Assembly: GCF_000505665.1 (NCBI RefSeq) | Contig: NC_023033.1 | Span: 2,384,313-2,448,312, forward strand | Reading direction: 5' to 3' | DNA length: 64,000 bases | From: Thermosynechococcus sp. NK55a | GTDB taxonomy: Bacteria; Cyanobacteriota; Cyanobacteriia; Thermosynechococcales; Thermosynechococcaceae | Shown here: positions 18,380 through 27,582 of the stretch, one piece after another | Layout of the letters: each line of letters opens with the position of its first letter | How positions within the stretch are numbered: position 1 is the first letter of the stretch | Translations under genes and position numbers: made by a program | Notes under the pieces: generated by a model | Databases searched by the model: none | Seen by the model: the letters and a program-made list of their open reading frames with translations, nothing else | What the model was told of the DNA's origin: nothing

Positions 18380-19678
18380 ATGACCGCAACCTTGACCTCC
18401 ACCACCGAAACCGCCTATTTTACCCACCTCAAATGCAAAGAGTGTGGCGCAGAGTACGAACCCCAAGCCATTCATGTCTGTGAGTACTGTTTTGGCCCCC
18501 TAGAGGTGAAGTACGATCTGGAACGCTTGGCGGCAGTTGTAACGCGCAGCACCATTGAGGCGGGTCCGAAGTCCATTTGGCGCTACCGTCCCTTTTTGCC
18601 GGTGACCTCGGCAAACCCCATTGATGTGGGCACAGGGATGACTCCCCTCATCAAAGCCCAGCGGCTGGGGCGGCGGCTTGGGCTCAAGCATCTGTACATC
18701 AAAAACGATGCGGTGAATATGCCCACCCTCAGCTTCAAGGATCGGGTGGTATCGGTGGCGTTGACACGGGCGCGGGAATTGGGCTTTACGACGGTGTCCT
18801 GTGCCAGTACCGGCAATTTGGCGAATTCAACGGCGGCGATCGCGGCCCATGCGGGGCTAGACTGCTGCGTGTTTATTCCAGCGGATCTGGAAGCGGGTAA
18901 GGTCTTGGGGACGCTCATCTATGGACCAACGGTGATGGCGGTTGAGGGCAACTACGATCAAGTCAATCGTCTCTGCTCGGAGGTGGCAAATACCCATGGC
19001 TGGGGGTTTGTCAATATCAATTTGCGCCCCTACTATTCGGAAGGGTCAAAGACGCTAGGTTATGAGGTAGTTGAACAGTTGGGCTGGCAACTTCCTGACC
19101 ACATTGTGGCCCCCTTGGCTTCCGGCTCTCTGTTCACGAAAATTTACAAAGGTTTCCGTGAATTTGTGGCAGTGGGTCTAGTGGCTGACAAACCTGTCCG
19201 CTGTAGTGGTGCCCAAGCGGTCGGCTGCTCCCCCATTGCCCAAGCCTATGCCGAGGGGCGGGACTTTGTGGCACCCGTGAAGCCCAACACCATTGCTAAA
19301 TCGATTGCCATTGGTAACCCCGCCGATGGTGTCTATGCCCTAGACATTGCCCGCAAAACGAATGGGGCGATCGCTGCGGCCACCGATGAAGAAATTGTGG
19401 CAGGCATTAAGCTGCTTGCGGAGACGGAAGGGATTTTCACCGAAACCGCTGGTGGTACCACAGTTGCTGTTCTCAAAAAGTTGGTGGAATCGGGCAAAAT
19501 TGACCCCGAAGAAGTGACCGTTGTCTATATCACGGGCAATGGCCTGAAAACCCAAGAGGCGGTACAAAACGATATTGGTCAACCCTTGACGATTGAACCG
19601 AAGTTGGCCAGCTTTGAGCGCGCCCTAGAGCGATCGCGCACCCTTGAACGGTTGGATTGGCAACCGGTATTGGTCTAG
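18380..19678 (+). CDS. thrC: Threonine synthase
   Basis: A 432-residue PLP enzyme converting O-phosphohomoserine to threonine. An N-terminal zinc-ribbon-like segment (CKECGAEYEPQAIHVCEYC, about 19-38) precedes the fold-type II core; the PLP lysine is in MPTLSFKDRVV, and SCASTGNLANSTAA is the phosphate-binding loop region. It is followed after 49 bases by a MoaD/ThiS-like sulfur-carrier gene in the same direction. A TTGACA/TAGGAT promoter lies immediately upstream. Confidence 0.96.
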   Translation: MTATLTSTTETAYFTHLKCKECGAEYEPQAIHVCEYCFGPLEVKYDLERLAAVVTRSTIEAGPKSIWRYRPFLPVTSANPIDVGTGMTPLIKAQRLGRRLGLKHLYIKNDAVNMPTLSFKDRVVSVALTRARELGFTTVSCASTGNLANSTAAIAAHAGLDCCVFIPADLEAGKVLGTLIYGPTVMAVEGNYDQVNRLCSEVANTHGWGFVNINLRPYYSEGSKTLGYEVVEQLGWQLPDHIVAPLASGSLFTKIYKGFREFVAVGLVADKPVRCSGAQAVGCSPIAQAYAEGRDFVAPVKPNTIAKSIAIGNPADGVYALDIARKTNGAIAAATDEEIVAGIKLLAETEGIFTETAGGTTVAVLKKLVESGKIDPEEVTVVYITGNGLKTQEAVQNDIGQPLTIEPKLASFERALERSRTLERLDWQPVLV

Positions 19679-19727
19679 TTAGTTTTCCCAAACTTTGTTG
19701 AAATCTATGGATGGTTTGTAGAGGTCT

Positions 19728-20003
19728 ATGGCTGTTACTGTTTTGATTCCGACTCCCTTGCAAAAACTCACCCGCGATCAGGCAACGGTGGAGTGTCAAG
19801 CCCAATCGATCGCTGAACTCCTAGAGAAGCTAGAGCAGGACTGCCCCGGCATTAAAGGGCGCCTCTGTGATGAAAACGGTCAGCTGCGGCGGTTTGTGAA
19901 TTTCTACGTCAATAACGAGGATATTCGCTTCCTCAATGGCATTGAAACGCCCCTCAAGGATGGCGACGAGGTCAGCATCATTCCCGCGATCGCTGGCGGC
20001 TAA
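19728..20003 (+). CDS. MoaD/ThiS-family sulfur carrier protein
   Basis: A 91-residue beta-grasp protein ending [12 protein letters not shown]; the C-terminal Gly-Gly is the site that becomes adenylated and thiocarboxylated by an E1-like enzyme. It lies directly downstream of thrC and probably shares its transcript. Similar carriers such as CysO donate sulfur for cysteine synthesis, others for thiamine or molybdopterin. No moaE or thiG is adjacent, so the pathway is open. Thr/Cys pathway linkage is inference from context. Confidence 0.88.
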   Translation: MAVTVLIPTPLQKLTRDQATVECQAQSIAELLEKLEQDCPGIKGRLCDENGQLRRFVNFYVNNEDIRFLNGIETPLKDGDEVSIIPAIAGG

Positions 20004-20189
20004 GGCGTTGTCAAGGGATGGTCTGATTCCTGCTGCACTGACTTGGCCCATAGGCAAAACATAGGCAAACCCTGTGATTTAAGGGTAAGGAAACGCTGGA
20101 GCTAGCAGGCGATGCCCCTAGGGGGTGATTTGCCCGCTCTCAAGTAGACATTTGTTAGGATCAGGGCACAGTTTTTCCCTGCTGCCTTT

Positions 20190-22430
20190 ATGTTTCAGTC
20201 TTGGCTGCAACCCCTTGCCCACTCACCGATGCTGGCCCCGGCCAAAGATATTGAGGATTCCCTGCTGCTGCGCCTAGGGGTATTGGGCCTGGTCATTGTT
20301 GGCCTGGTGACCACGGATGTTGCCTCAGAAACAACGAATAGTTTTTGGGCAGTTCCCCTCTCCATTGCCGGTTTTGGTTGGAGTTGGTGGGCACGGCGGC
20401 AAAGCAATGTTGTCGCTAAGCTAGTGATTGCCATCGGTATGTTGGTGGCATTGGCGGTGTTTTTAGGGCGGCTGGCCGCACTGAACCAAGATTCCCGGGT
20501 GTTGCTGACGGAACTGTTAATCCAACTGCAAGTGCTCCACAGTTTTGACTTGCCTCGCCGCAAGGATTTGGGCTACTCGATGGTGATTGCCCTGATTTTG
20601 ATCAGTGTAGCGGCCACCCTCAGTCAAACCATGATCTTTGGCGTGTTTCTTTTAATCTTTCTGGCGATCGCTCTACCGGTTTTAGTCCTCGACTACCGCT
20701 CACGCCTGGGCTTGCTATCCACTACACTAAACTCCCTGCGCTTGCCCTGGCCGCAATGGCTTGGTCTCTTTGCCCTGATTCTTGGCTTGGGAATGGCGGT
20801 CTTTGTGCTGCTGCCGCGTTTCCCTGGCTATCAGATTCGCACCTTGCCTGTCAGTGCTGAAATTGAAGTTCAAGGGGAGTTTGACCAAACCCGTGTGATC
20901 AATCCGGGCTACGTCAGTGGTCGTGGTGGTGGCGGTTTGGGGGAGGAACTGACCCATCAAACCTTCGACTCGAACTTTTACTATGGCTTTGGTGCCGAGA
21001 TTGACCAGACCATTGGGGGCATGATGACCCCCCAGGAACTAATGCGAGTGCGATCGCAAGCCCCCGGCTTCTGGCGAGTCCTTGCCTTTGACCAATATAC
21101 GGGGCGGGGTTGGCGCATTAGTCGCAACGATGAGGCAGAAGTGCTGCAGCGTTCCCCTTGGAGTTTTCGCTATCTGCTGCCGCAGCAACTCTCCCAGATG
21201 CCAACGCAGGAAGTGATTCAGACCTACACGATTGTTTCTGAGTTTAGTAACCTCATTCCCCACCTCTATGAGCCGCGCGAACTCTATTTTCCCACCCGTG
21301 AAATTGCCCGCGATCTCGATGGTGGGCTGCGGGCGCCGCTGCCCTTGCCAGCGGGGCTGACCTATTCCGTAATTTCTCAAGTGCCGGTGCGCGATCGCTC
21401 CCTGTTGCGCAGCGCTCCTAGACTGCATTCTCCCCTCGGGTATGAAGCCTACTTGGCAGTACCGGCGGATCTCAAACCGCGACTCCAAGCCCTCGCTAAG
21501 GATCTGCTGGCAAAGGCCGATCGCTCGATTCCTGAACCCTACGAGCAAGCCCTTTACCTCACCCAGGCTCTGAAGCAATCCTATGCCCTGAGAACTGATA
21601 TTCCTGAACTAGGTAAAGATCAAGATTTGGTGGAGGCCTTTCTTTTTGAGTGGCGCGGGGGCTATCCCGATCACTTTTCCAGTGCGTTGACACTGCTGTT
21701 GCGCAGTATTGGTATTCCCAGCCGCTTGGTAACAGGGTTAGGAACAGGGGAATTTAACCCCTTCACGGGTCTGTACGTGGTTCGTAATACCGATGCCTAT
21801 GCCTTGACGGAGGCCTACTTCCCCAATTTGGGATGGTTTCTCTTTGATCCGATTCCGGGGCACGATCTCTATCCAGCTACTCTAGAGGTGGATCAGACCT
21901 TTAGCGTTCTCCAGCAGTTTTGGCAGTGGGTCACCGGCTGGCTGCCGACCCCAGTGACAGGGCTCTTTGGTACCCTTTTTGCCACCCTCGAAACCGCTTT
22001 ACAAAAATTCTTTGATCTGTTTAGCCAAGGGCTGGGGGGTATTGTCCAAGGGATTTTGATTCTTTTGGGGGGCGCCATCACTGTCTGGGGCTTGGGATAC
22101 GCTCTCCAGGGGTGGCGATACCGTCAACGTCTGCAAAAACTGCCCCCGATCGCCCGCCTCTATGTACAAATGCTCGATGGTCTGGCCCAGCAGGGATTAC
22201 CGAAGCGCGCCAATCAAACCCCTTGGGAATACGCGCGATCGCTGCAAACCTGTAGCCGCCTTGATGCCGTCAGTCAACGGGCCATTGCAACCCTGACCCA
22301 GGCCTATGTGGCTTGGCGCTATGGTGGTGATTGCCCCCCTTTGCCCCCCCTGAAACGGGCCCTTAACCAACTGCGACAACAACGCTGGCGATCGCTACAA
22401 CGCACGGTAGCCGATTTGCGCCGTCGTTAA
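20190..22430 (+). CDS. Transglutaminase-like membrane protein (TgpA/DUF3488 type), catalytic residues replaced
   Basis: A 746-residue protein with about six N-terminal membrane helices (residues about 25-215), a large extracytoplasmic transglutaminase-like domain (about 300-570), one more helix (about 615-640) and a C-terminal cytoplasmic DUF4129-like segment. In active family members the core reads C-x-x-F-A-S and D-A-H-A-W. Here these are PDHFSS, with Pro493 at the Cys position, and DAYAL, with Tyr537 at the His position, while the Asp motif FDPIPG remains. The domain is therefore unlikely to be catalytic. The stop overlaps the convergent CorC gene by four bases. Confidence 0.87.
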   Translation: MFQSWLQPLAHSPMLAPAKDIEDSLLLRLGVLGLVIVGLVTTDVASETTNSFWAVPLSIAGFGWSWWARRQSNVVAKLVIAIGMLVALAVFLGRLAALNQDSRVLLTELLIQLQVLHSFDLPRRKDLGYSMVIALILISVAATLSQTMIFGVFLLIFLAIALPVLVLDYRSRLGLLSTTLNSLRLPWPQWLGLFALILGLGMAVFVLLPRFPGYQIRTLPVSAEIEVQGEFDQTRVINPGYVSGRGGGGLGEELTHQTFDSNFYYGFGAEIDQTIGGMMTPQELMRVRSQAPGFWRVLAFDQYTGRGWRISRNDEAEVLQRSPWSFRYLLPQQLSQMPTQEVIQTYTIVSEFSNLIPHLYEPRELYFPTREIARDLDGGLRAPLPLPAGLTYSVISQVPVRDRSLLRSAPRLHSPLGYEAYLAVPADLKPRLQALAKDLLAKADRSIPEPYEQALYLTQALKQSYALRTDIPELGKDQDLVEAFLFEWRGGYPDHFSSALTLLLRSIGIPSRLVTGLGTGEFNPFTGLYVVRNTDAYALTEAYFPNLGWFLFDPIPGHDLYPATLEVDQTFSVLQQFWQWVTGWLPTPVTGLFGTLFATLETALQKFFDLFSQGLGGIVQGILILLGGAITVWGLGYALQGWRYRQRLQKLPPIARLYVQMLDGLAQQGLPKRANQTPWEYARSLQTCSRLDAVSQRAIATLTQAYVAWRYGGDCPPLPPLKRALNQLRQQRWRSLQRTVADLRRR

Positions 22431-23767
22431 TCCTTCTCCTTGTGGTTGCTCTCATCGGCGAGGGCATCATCGCTCACCAGTTCAGTGACCAGCACCTTAT
22501 CAACGCGGTTGCCATCCATATCCACCACTTCAAAGCGCAAGCCGTCGGTTTCAATATAATCTCCCGACTGGGGAATGCGACCAAATAGCGTAATGATGAG
22601 CCCACCAAGGGTGTGGTAGTTGGCAGTGTCCTCCTGGGGCAAGCTTTCCCGCCGCAGCAATTCCTTGAGTTCATAGGTAGAAAGCAGACCATCCAACAGC
22701 AAAGAGCCATCCTCCCGCTGAACAATTTGTGGTTCCTCCTCCTCATCGTGGCGCAGTGTGCCAATAATTGCTTCCGTGAGATCATTGAGGGTGACTAGTC
22801 CTTCAATGCCACCGTATTCATCGGTAATCAGAGCAATGTGTTGGCTCGACTGGCGAAAGAGTTCAAGGACATCAAGCGCCGGTAGGCCTTCGGGAACAAA
22901 CAGCGCCGGCTGCACCAGTTGCCGCAGGTCAATGGTTTGCTGGGTTAAGCGAGCCGCTAAAAAATCCTTGGCTGAGATAATCCCCAAGCAGTGATCAATG
23001 GTTTCCTCAGCAACAGGAAACCGTGAATGGGAACTGGCTAGGATTTCCGCCTCTATTTCTTCAAGGGAAGATTCAATATCCAGCCAAACAATATCGGTGC
23101 GGGGGGTCATGATGGATTGAATCGGGCGATCGCCCAAGTTAAAAATCCGCGCCACCATATCCTGCTCTGCCACCTCAAAGAGACCCGCCCGGGCCCCCTG
23201 CTCAATCAGGACCTTGATTTCATCCTCCGTAACCGTTTGGTCGGCAGTGGTGGCAATGCCCAATACTTGCAAGATGGCATCTGTGGAGATGCTGAGTAAA
23301 TGCACAATCGGGGCTGCTAATTTCGTCAGCCAAGTCATTGGCTTGGCAATATTGCAGGCGATCGCCTCCGGATAGGTCATGGCAATCCGCTTGGGCACCA
23401 GTTCACCTATCACCAAGGAAAGATATGTAATCCCCGTCACCACAAGGGCAATGCTCAAAGGCTGGCTGTGTTGACCCAACCATGGCACGGGACTCAGGGT
23501 AGCCTGTAACCGCTGGGCAAGGGTGGCACCCCCCACAGCACCACTGAGAATACCAATCAGAGTAATGCCAATTTGTACAACCGAGAGAAAATCATTGGGG
23601 GAGTTGGCCAGTTTCAGAGCTGCCCTCGCCTTGCGTTTACCGCGTTTTGCCAGTTGCTCGAGGCGGACTTTGCGCGCAGAGACCACTGCGATTTCAGCAC
23701 CAGCAAAAATGCCATTGGCGATGATGAGCAGCAGGACAAATAAAAGTTCTAAGGCAGCGGCAGACAT
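22427..23767 (-). CDS. CNNM/CorC-HlyC family membrane protein with CBS pair
   Basis: A 446-residue protein with the UPF0053/DUF21 domain of three or four membrane helices (residues about 1-190; signature AEIAVVSARKVRLEQLAKRG), two CBS domains (about 205-340; TPRTDIVWLDIE) and a C-terminal CorC_HlyC domain. Family members mediate or regulate Mg2+ and Co2+ transport; the old 'hemolysin' label is historical. It is a monocistronic gene on the minus strand, with a 314-base divergent spacer to the channel-like gene. Confidence 0.93.
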   Translation of the reverse strand: MSAAALELLFVLLLIIANGIFAGAEIAVVSARKVRLEQLAKRGKRKARAALKLANSPNDFLSVVQIGITLIGILSGAVGGATLAQRLQATLSPVPWLGQHSQPLSIALVVTGITYLSLVIGELVPKRIAMTYPEAIACNIAKPMTWLTKLAAPIVHLLSISTDAILQVLGIATTADQTVTEDEIKVLIEQGARAGLFEVAEQDMVARIFNLGDRPIQSIMTPRTDIVWLDIESSLEEIEAEILASSHSRFPVAEETIDHCLGIISAKDFLAARLTQQTIDLRQLVQPALFVPEGLPALDVLELFRQSSQHIALITDEYGGIEGLVTLNDLTEAIIGTLRHDEEEEPQIVQREDGSLLLDGLLSTYELKELLRRESLPQEDTANYHTLGGLIITLFGRIPQSGDYIETDGLRFEVVDMDGNRVDKVLVTELVSDDALADESNHKEKD

Positions 23768-24081
23768 TGCAGCTATTCTTCTAGGGGCGACCCCAGATAT
23801 ACATTCTCCGTCGGCATCGTCGGTGGTCAGACCTATTCAAGAGACTGCTCCTTTACTGCCGATGTTGTTTCCATGATGCTGAATAAATTGCTCCTCTGCC
23901 ATATCGCCCTATGGAGGGGATGTGATTCCATTATTAAGCAGTCTTTGCGGTTTTGAGGGGGTTTCATCCTATTGCAAAGGGCTGTATAGCAGTCAGGATA
24001 CTGGAATCTGGGAGACTCTACAAGAGGGAGAGAGTCACCAAGGGAATCCTAGAATAGACGTGATGTTTCCCTCGCTAGCCA
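23768..24081. other. Divergent intergenic spacer, no gene seen
   Basis: This 314-base spacer separates the starts of the CorC gene (minus) and the RCK-channel-like gene (plus) and must contain both promoters. TTGCAA near 23974 with an AGGATA-like hexamer 17 bases later is a weak plus-strand candidate. Short open frames inside lack ribosome sites and recognisable sequence. I see no RNA gene or strong repeat. Confidence 0.6.
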
Positions 24082-25134
24082 ATGCAAGCGCGGCTTCAAC
24101 GCTTCCTTACCCTGGGGGCGATCGCGATTCTGGTGCTGTTGATTGTGGCTTTTGTCTGGAGCGAAGAGGCATTGCAGTCACCCAGCCGAGCTTGGGAGGC
24201 CCTCAGTAATGCAATCATCACACTGGTGGGAGAGTATCCCGATCGCCCGCGAACCCTGCTGGGGCAAGTCGTGCAACTGCTACTACTGCTCTTTGGCACC
24301 TTTGCCTTTGGTGCCCTGATTGGCAAGTTTTCCTCCTACTTTGTCACCCAAGCCCTTGCCCAAACGCTGCCCATGAAATCCTTTAGCAACCATATTATTA
24401 TCTGCAATTGGAATACCAAGGCTCCCCTGGTGCTACGGCAACTCATTGAGGCCAACCGCTACTATCCCCGCGATATTGTCCTGTTGTGTGCGGAACCCAT
24501 TAAACTTAACTCCGAATTTCAAGAGCGCACCGATGTTTTTGTGGTGCAGGGGGATCCCACCCACCACAGTACCCTCGAACGCCTCAATGCCCCCAAGGCC
24601 AAGGCAATTATTCTGCTTGCCGATGCCGATATGGAAGCCCCCGATGAAAAAAATGTTCTTATTGCCCTTGCGGTGAAGCATCTGGAGAAAACCCCTGGCC
24701 ACGAGCAGGATATTCATGTGGTGGCCGAATTGGTGAATAGCGATCGCCGGCGCCACCTCAAGGAAGCAGGGGTCGATGAAGTCATTTTCAGCCAAGACTA
24801 CAGTTCTGGCATCCTAGCCCAAAGTGCCCTCTTTCGGCAAATGTCCGAGGTCTATCGCCAACTCCTGACCTACTCCGATCACACCAATGAGTTTTACTTT
24901 ATTGAGCCAAGGTACTATCCTGCCACCCTTTATGGCCTCTCATTTCCTGCCCTTAGTGCTTGGGTGAGTGAGTACAGCAACCGCCATCCCGACAATCCAG
25001 TTCTCCTTGTGGGGATTCGCCGCCAAAATCAACAGGTGTTGCTCAACCCTCGTCCCACAGACTTTCGGGGCCTTGACGCCAGTGACACCCTCATTGTTAT
25101 GGCCTATCACCCTATCTATGACTTGCGCGGATAA
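24082..25134 (+). CDS. Two-helix channel-like protein with RCK (TrkA-N) domain and atypical filter
   Basis: A 350-residue protein. TM1 is at about 8-25, a pore-loop-like segment at 34-55 and TM2 at about 60-82, followed by a TrkA-N/RCK domain (HIIICNWNTKAPLVLRQL, about 103 onward) and a C-terminal TrkA-C-like part. The architecture is that of a calcium- or nucleotide-gated potassium channel. The filter, however, reads ITLVGEYPDRP (46-56) rather than TVGYGD, so selectivity is uncertain. It may conduct another ion, like CASTOR/POLLUX-type proteins. Its end overlaps the convergent glycosyltransferase by 19 bases. Confidence 0.85.
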   Translation: MQARLQRFLTLGAIAILVLLIVAFVWSEEALQSPSRAWEALSNAIITLVGEYPDRPRTLLGQVVQLLLLLFGTFAFGALIGKFSSYFVTQALAQTLPMKSFSNHIIICNWNTKAPLVLRQLIEANRYYPRDIVLLCAEPIKLNSEFQERTDVFVVQGDPTHHSTLERLNAPKAKAIILLADADMEAPDEKNVLIALAVKHLEKTPGHEQDIHVVAELVNSDRRRHLKEAGVDEVIFSQDYSSGILAQSALFRQMSEVYRQLLTYSDHTNEFYFIEPRYYPATLYGLSFPALSAWVSEYSNRHPDNPVLLVGIRRQNQQVLLNPRPTDFRGLDASDTLIVMAYHPIYDLRG

Positions 25135-26300
25135 ACCCGTCCTTTCCAAGCACCGCCCCGGCCTTGCCAGTGACGACGGGCAGAATCCAGGGTCATCAGG
25201 GTATAGAGAAAGGCAATCACGGGCAGTGTCAGCGCCCAGCCGCCATTAAGGCCATAGAAACGCACCGTTGGCCCGTAGGCGATCGCCATGCCCCCCCAAG
25301 TGAGTCCCCCCATGACGGCTAAGGGCAGTGATTGACTCATAAGACCGATCCCAAGGGCAAAGGGGGCCCACAAATACACCAGGGTCATGCCAATCACCGT
25401 TGCCACAAGCAAAAGCGGCGAATAGGACAACTGCGTATAGGCGGTGCGAGCCACCATCTGCCAAATACTGCCGAGCGTATTGTAGGCACGCAGGCTCACA
25501 GTGGTGGGGGTCAGCCCCAACCAAATGCGGTAGCCGGCTCGCTTGACGGCGGCGGCCAAGGAACAATCATCAATCAGGGCATCCCGAATACAGGCAATGC
25601 CACCAATTTTGTCCAGCACCGCGGGATCAATCAAAATACAACCGCCGGCGGCAGCTGCCGTTGCCCGCTGCGGATCGTTGACCCAACGGAAAGGATAGAG
25701 CTTGGCAAAGAAAAAGACAAAGGCGGGAATTAGGAGTTTTTCCCAGAGACTTTGGCAGCGCAGTTTCACCATGAGGGACACCAGGGCGCATTTTTGCTGA
25801 CGGGCGTGGGCAACCAATTGGCGCAAATTTTGGCGATCGTGGGCAATATCGGCATCCGTCAGCAGCAAGTAATCGGGATCAAAGGCACGGGCTGCTTCAA
25901 TGCCTTGGGACAGTGCCCAGAGCTTACCTGACCAGCCGAGGGGGAGCGGTGTGCCCTCGATAATTGTCAGGCGATCGCCCTGACCGAGATCAAGAGCCGT
26001 TTGGCGAGCGATGTCTCCTGTGCCATCGTCACTTTGATCGTCCACCACAATCAGGTGGAGGGGTCCTGCGTAGTCCTGTTCTAGGAGCGATCGCACACTG
26101 GTGCCAATCACCGCCGCCTCATTGCGGGCTGGAATGACAATCACGACCGTTGGCCAAACCTTCAGATCTCCCCCCTGTAGCCGCTGATCCGGGCGCCAAA
26201 ACTCTCCCCAAAACAGCAGCAAAACCAGCCAGATCAAAAGGGAAAGACCTGTGACACTCAACAGGATAGAGATCAACACGGGGGGCATAGTCATCACCAT
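25116..26300 (-). CDS. Family 2 glycosyltransferase, HpnB-like
   Basis: A 394-residue membrane glycosyltransferase. An N-terminal helix (about 7-30) is followed by the GT2 core with VIVIPARNEAAVI, VVDDQSDDGT, the metal-binding LLTDADIAH and a DDCSLAAAVKRAGYR motif, and by three or four C-terminal helices. It closely resembles the hopene-associated HpnB glycosyltransferases. Other hopanoid genes are not adjacent, so the acceptor is not proven. The ATG at 26300 overlaps the end of rsgA by seven bases, indicating translational coupling. Confidence 0.85.
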   Translation of the reverse strand: MVMTMPPVLISILLSVTGLSLLIWLVLLLFWGEFWRPDQRLQGGDLKVWPTVVIVIPARNEAAVIGTSVRSLLEQDYAGPLHLIVVDDQSDDGTGDIARQTALDLGQGDRLTIIEGTPLPLGWSGKLWALSQGIEAARAFDPDYLLLTDADIAHDRQNLRQLVAHARQQKCALVSLMVKLRCQSLWEKLLIPAFVFFFAKLYPFRWVNDPQRATAAAAGGCILIDPAVLDKIGGIACIRDALIDDCSLAAAVKRAGYRIWLGLTPTTVSLRAYNTLGSIWQMVARTAYTQLSYSPLLLVATVIGMTLVYLWAPFALGIGLMSQSLPLAVMGGLTWGGMAIAYGPTVRFYGLNGGWALTLPVIAFLYTLMTLDSARRHWQGRGGAWKGRVYPRKS

Positions 26301-27340
26301 TCGCTATCGAGGACTTCCTCAGCCATGGGATTGAGGTGCTGATGTTGCTGCCGTCGCGATCGCCGACGATATTTTTTCGGATCCAAGAGGGGTTCAAGGC
26401 GCTGCTGACCTTGGCGGTCACTCTTGGCCTTCACTGGGGGCACCTTCCCCAAGGATGGCTCTGAACTAGCGATTGTTTCTAGCTGGTGTAAATACGCAAT
26501 GTAGAGGGGGTAGCGCTCCCAGTTGCCACGGACACAGCAGCCCGGTTCCTGATCGTGGCGACAGTTATCAAAGAGGCACTGATTCTTGCTTAGCCGTTGG
26601 CGAATCTCCGGAAAAGCCGCCGCCAATTGCTGCGGATCTGGGGGCAATTCCGGTTGGTTAAAGCCCGGTGTATCGGCAATCCAGCCCCCCGCCGGTAGGG
26701 GAAAGAGTTCCACATGGCGTGTAGTGTGCCGTCCTCGATGCCAGTGATCGGAGACCACGCCGACGCGAATATCCTCCCGAGGTGTAAGATGGCGGATCAA
26801 GCTACTTTTGCCCACCCCCGAGGGGCCACAGACGACCGTGATTTGATTGGCCAGATGGGGACGCAGAGCCTGCCAAGCTGTTCCTTGGGTAAGGCTGAGG
26901 ACATGGCAACGATAGCCCCATTGTTGCAGGCGATCGCGCCACTGCTGTTGCGCTTGGGGAGAAACCAAATCCGCTTTGGTAAAAACCACCTGAATTTCAA
27001 CATTTAACCCTTCAGCGGTCAAAAGGAAGCGGGTAATTTGATGGACATCCGCAGGGGGGTCGGCCAAGGCAAAAAGCAGCAAAATCTGATCTACATTGGC
27101 AATTGCCGGGCGGGGCAATTGATTGCGGCGGGGCAAAATCTCAGCGATCGCCCCCCGTTGTCCTGGCCAATCGGGATGGCTCACCACCACCCAATCTCCC
27201 ACGCAGATCTGTTGCCCCATCTTCTTGAGGCGAGCACGGCGCACGCAGAGGAGTTCCTCAACCCCATTGGTGGGTTCCCGTAGGCGGACACGATAGTAAT
27301 TGGCCTGGACAGCTCGCACCAAGCCCACCAGCTCACTCAT
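26294..27340 (-). CDS. rsgA: Small-ribosomal-subunit GTPase RsgA
   Basis: A 348-residue circularly permuted GTPase that matures the 30S subunit. An OB-fold N terminus (VGDWVVVSHPDWPGQRGAIAEILPRRN) is followed by the permuted motifs: FTKADLV (G4), then GPSGVGKSSL (G1) and ADTPGFNQ (G3), and by a C-terminal zinc finger (CLFDNCRHDQEPGCCV). A basic C-terminal tail (KKYRRRSRRQQHQH) is extra. Its ATG overlaps the tusA-like stop as ATGA. It sits in the esterase-tusA-rsgA-hpnB-like run. Confidence 0.95.
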   Translation of the reverse strand: MSELVGLVRAVQANYYRVRLREPTNGVEELLCVRRARLKKMGQQICVGDWVVVSHPDWPGQRGAIAEILPRRNQLPRPAIANVDQILLLFALADPPADVHQITRFLLTAEGLNVEIQVVFTKADLVSPQAQQQWRDRLQQWGYRCHVLSLTQGTAWQALRPHLANQITVVCGPSGVGKSSLIRHLTPREDIRVGVVSDHWHRGRHTTRHVELFPLPAGGWIADTPGFNQPELPPDPQQLAAAFPEIRQRLSKNQCLFDNCRHDQEPGCCVRGNWERYPLYIAYLHQLETIASSEPSLGKVPPVKAKSDRQGQQRLEPLLDPKKYRRRSRRQQHQHLNPMAEEVLDSEW

Positions 27341-27558
27341 GCGGGACGCTGCACCTGAAGGGCAAAATAGTCCTGCCGTGGCTCAATTCTGAGAACCTCA
27401 TAGCCCGCCATCCGCAAACTATCGGGCACCTGCTCAATGGGTTCGCCCGCATCCAACCACACCTCAAGGGGCTGCTGGGGGGGCAACTGTTGCAGGCGCA
27501 GTTTCGTGCGCACAAAGTTCAAAGGACAGGGCGTTCCCCGTAGATCCAATGTTTCCAT
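27337..27558 (-). CDS. TusA-like sulfurtransferase
   Basis: A 73-residue SirA/TusA-fold protein, METLDLRGTPCPLNFVRTKLRLQQLP. Members carry persulfide sulfur on the first Cys of a CPxP motif, for tRNA thiolation or cofactor synthesis. Here the motif is CPLN, so the second Pro is missing while the Cys is kept. The ATG at 27558 is preferred; the frame opens to a TTG at 27582 directly against the upstream stop. It is translationally coupled to rsgA (ATGA overlap). Confidence 0.83.
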   Translation of the reverse strand: METLDLRGTPCPLNFVRTKLRLQQLPPQQPLEVWLDAGEPIEQVPDSLRMAGYEVLRIEPRQDYFALQVQRPA

Positions 27559-27582
27559 GGCAGGGCCAGTAACCAACTGCAA

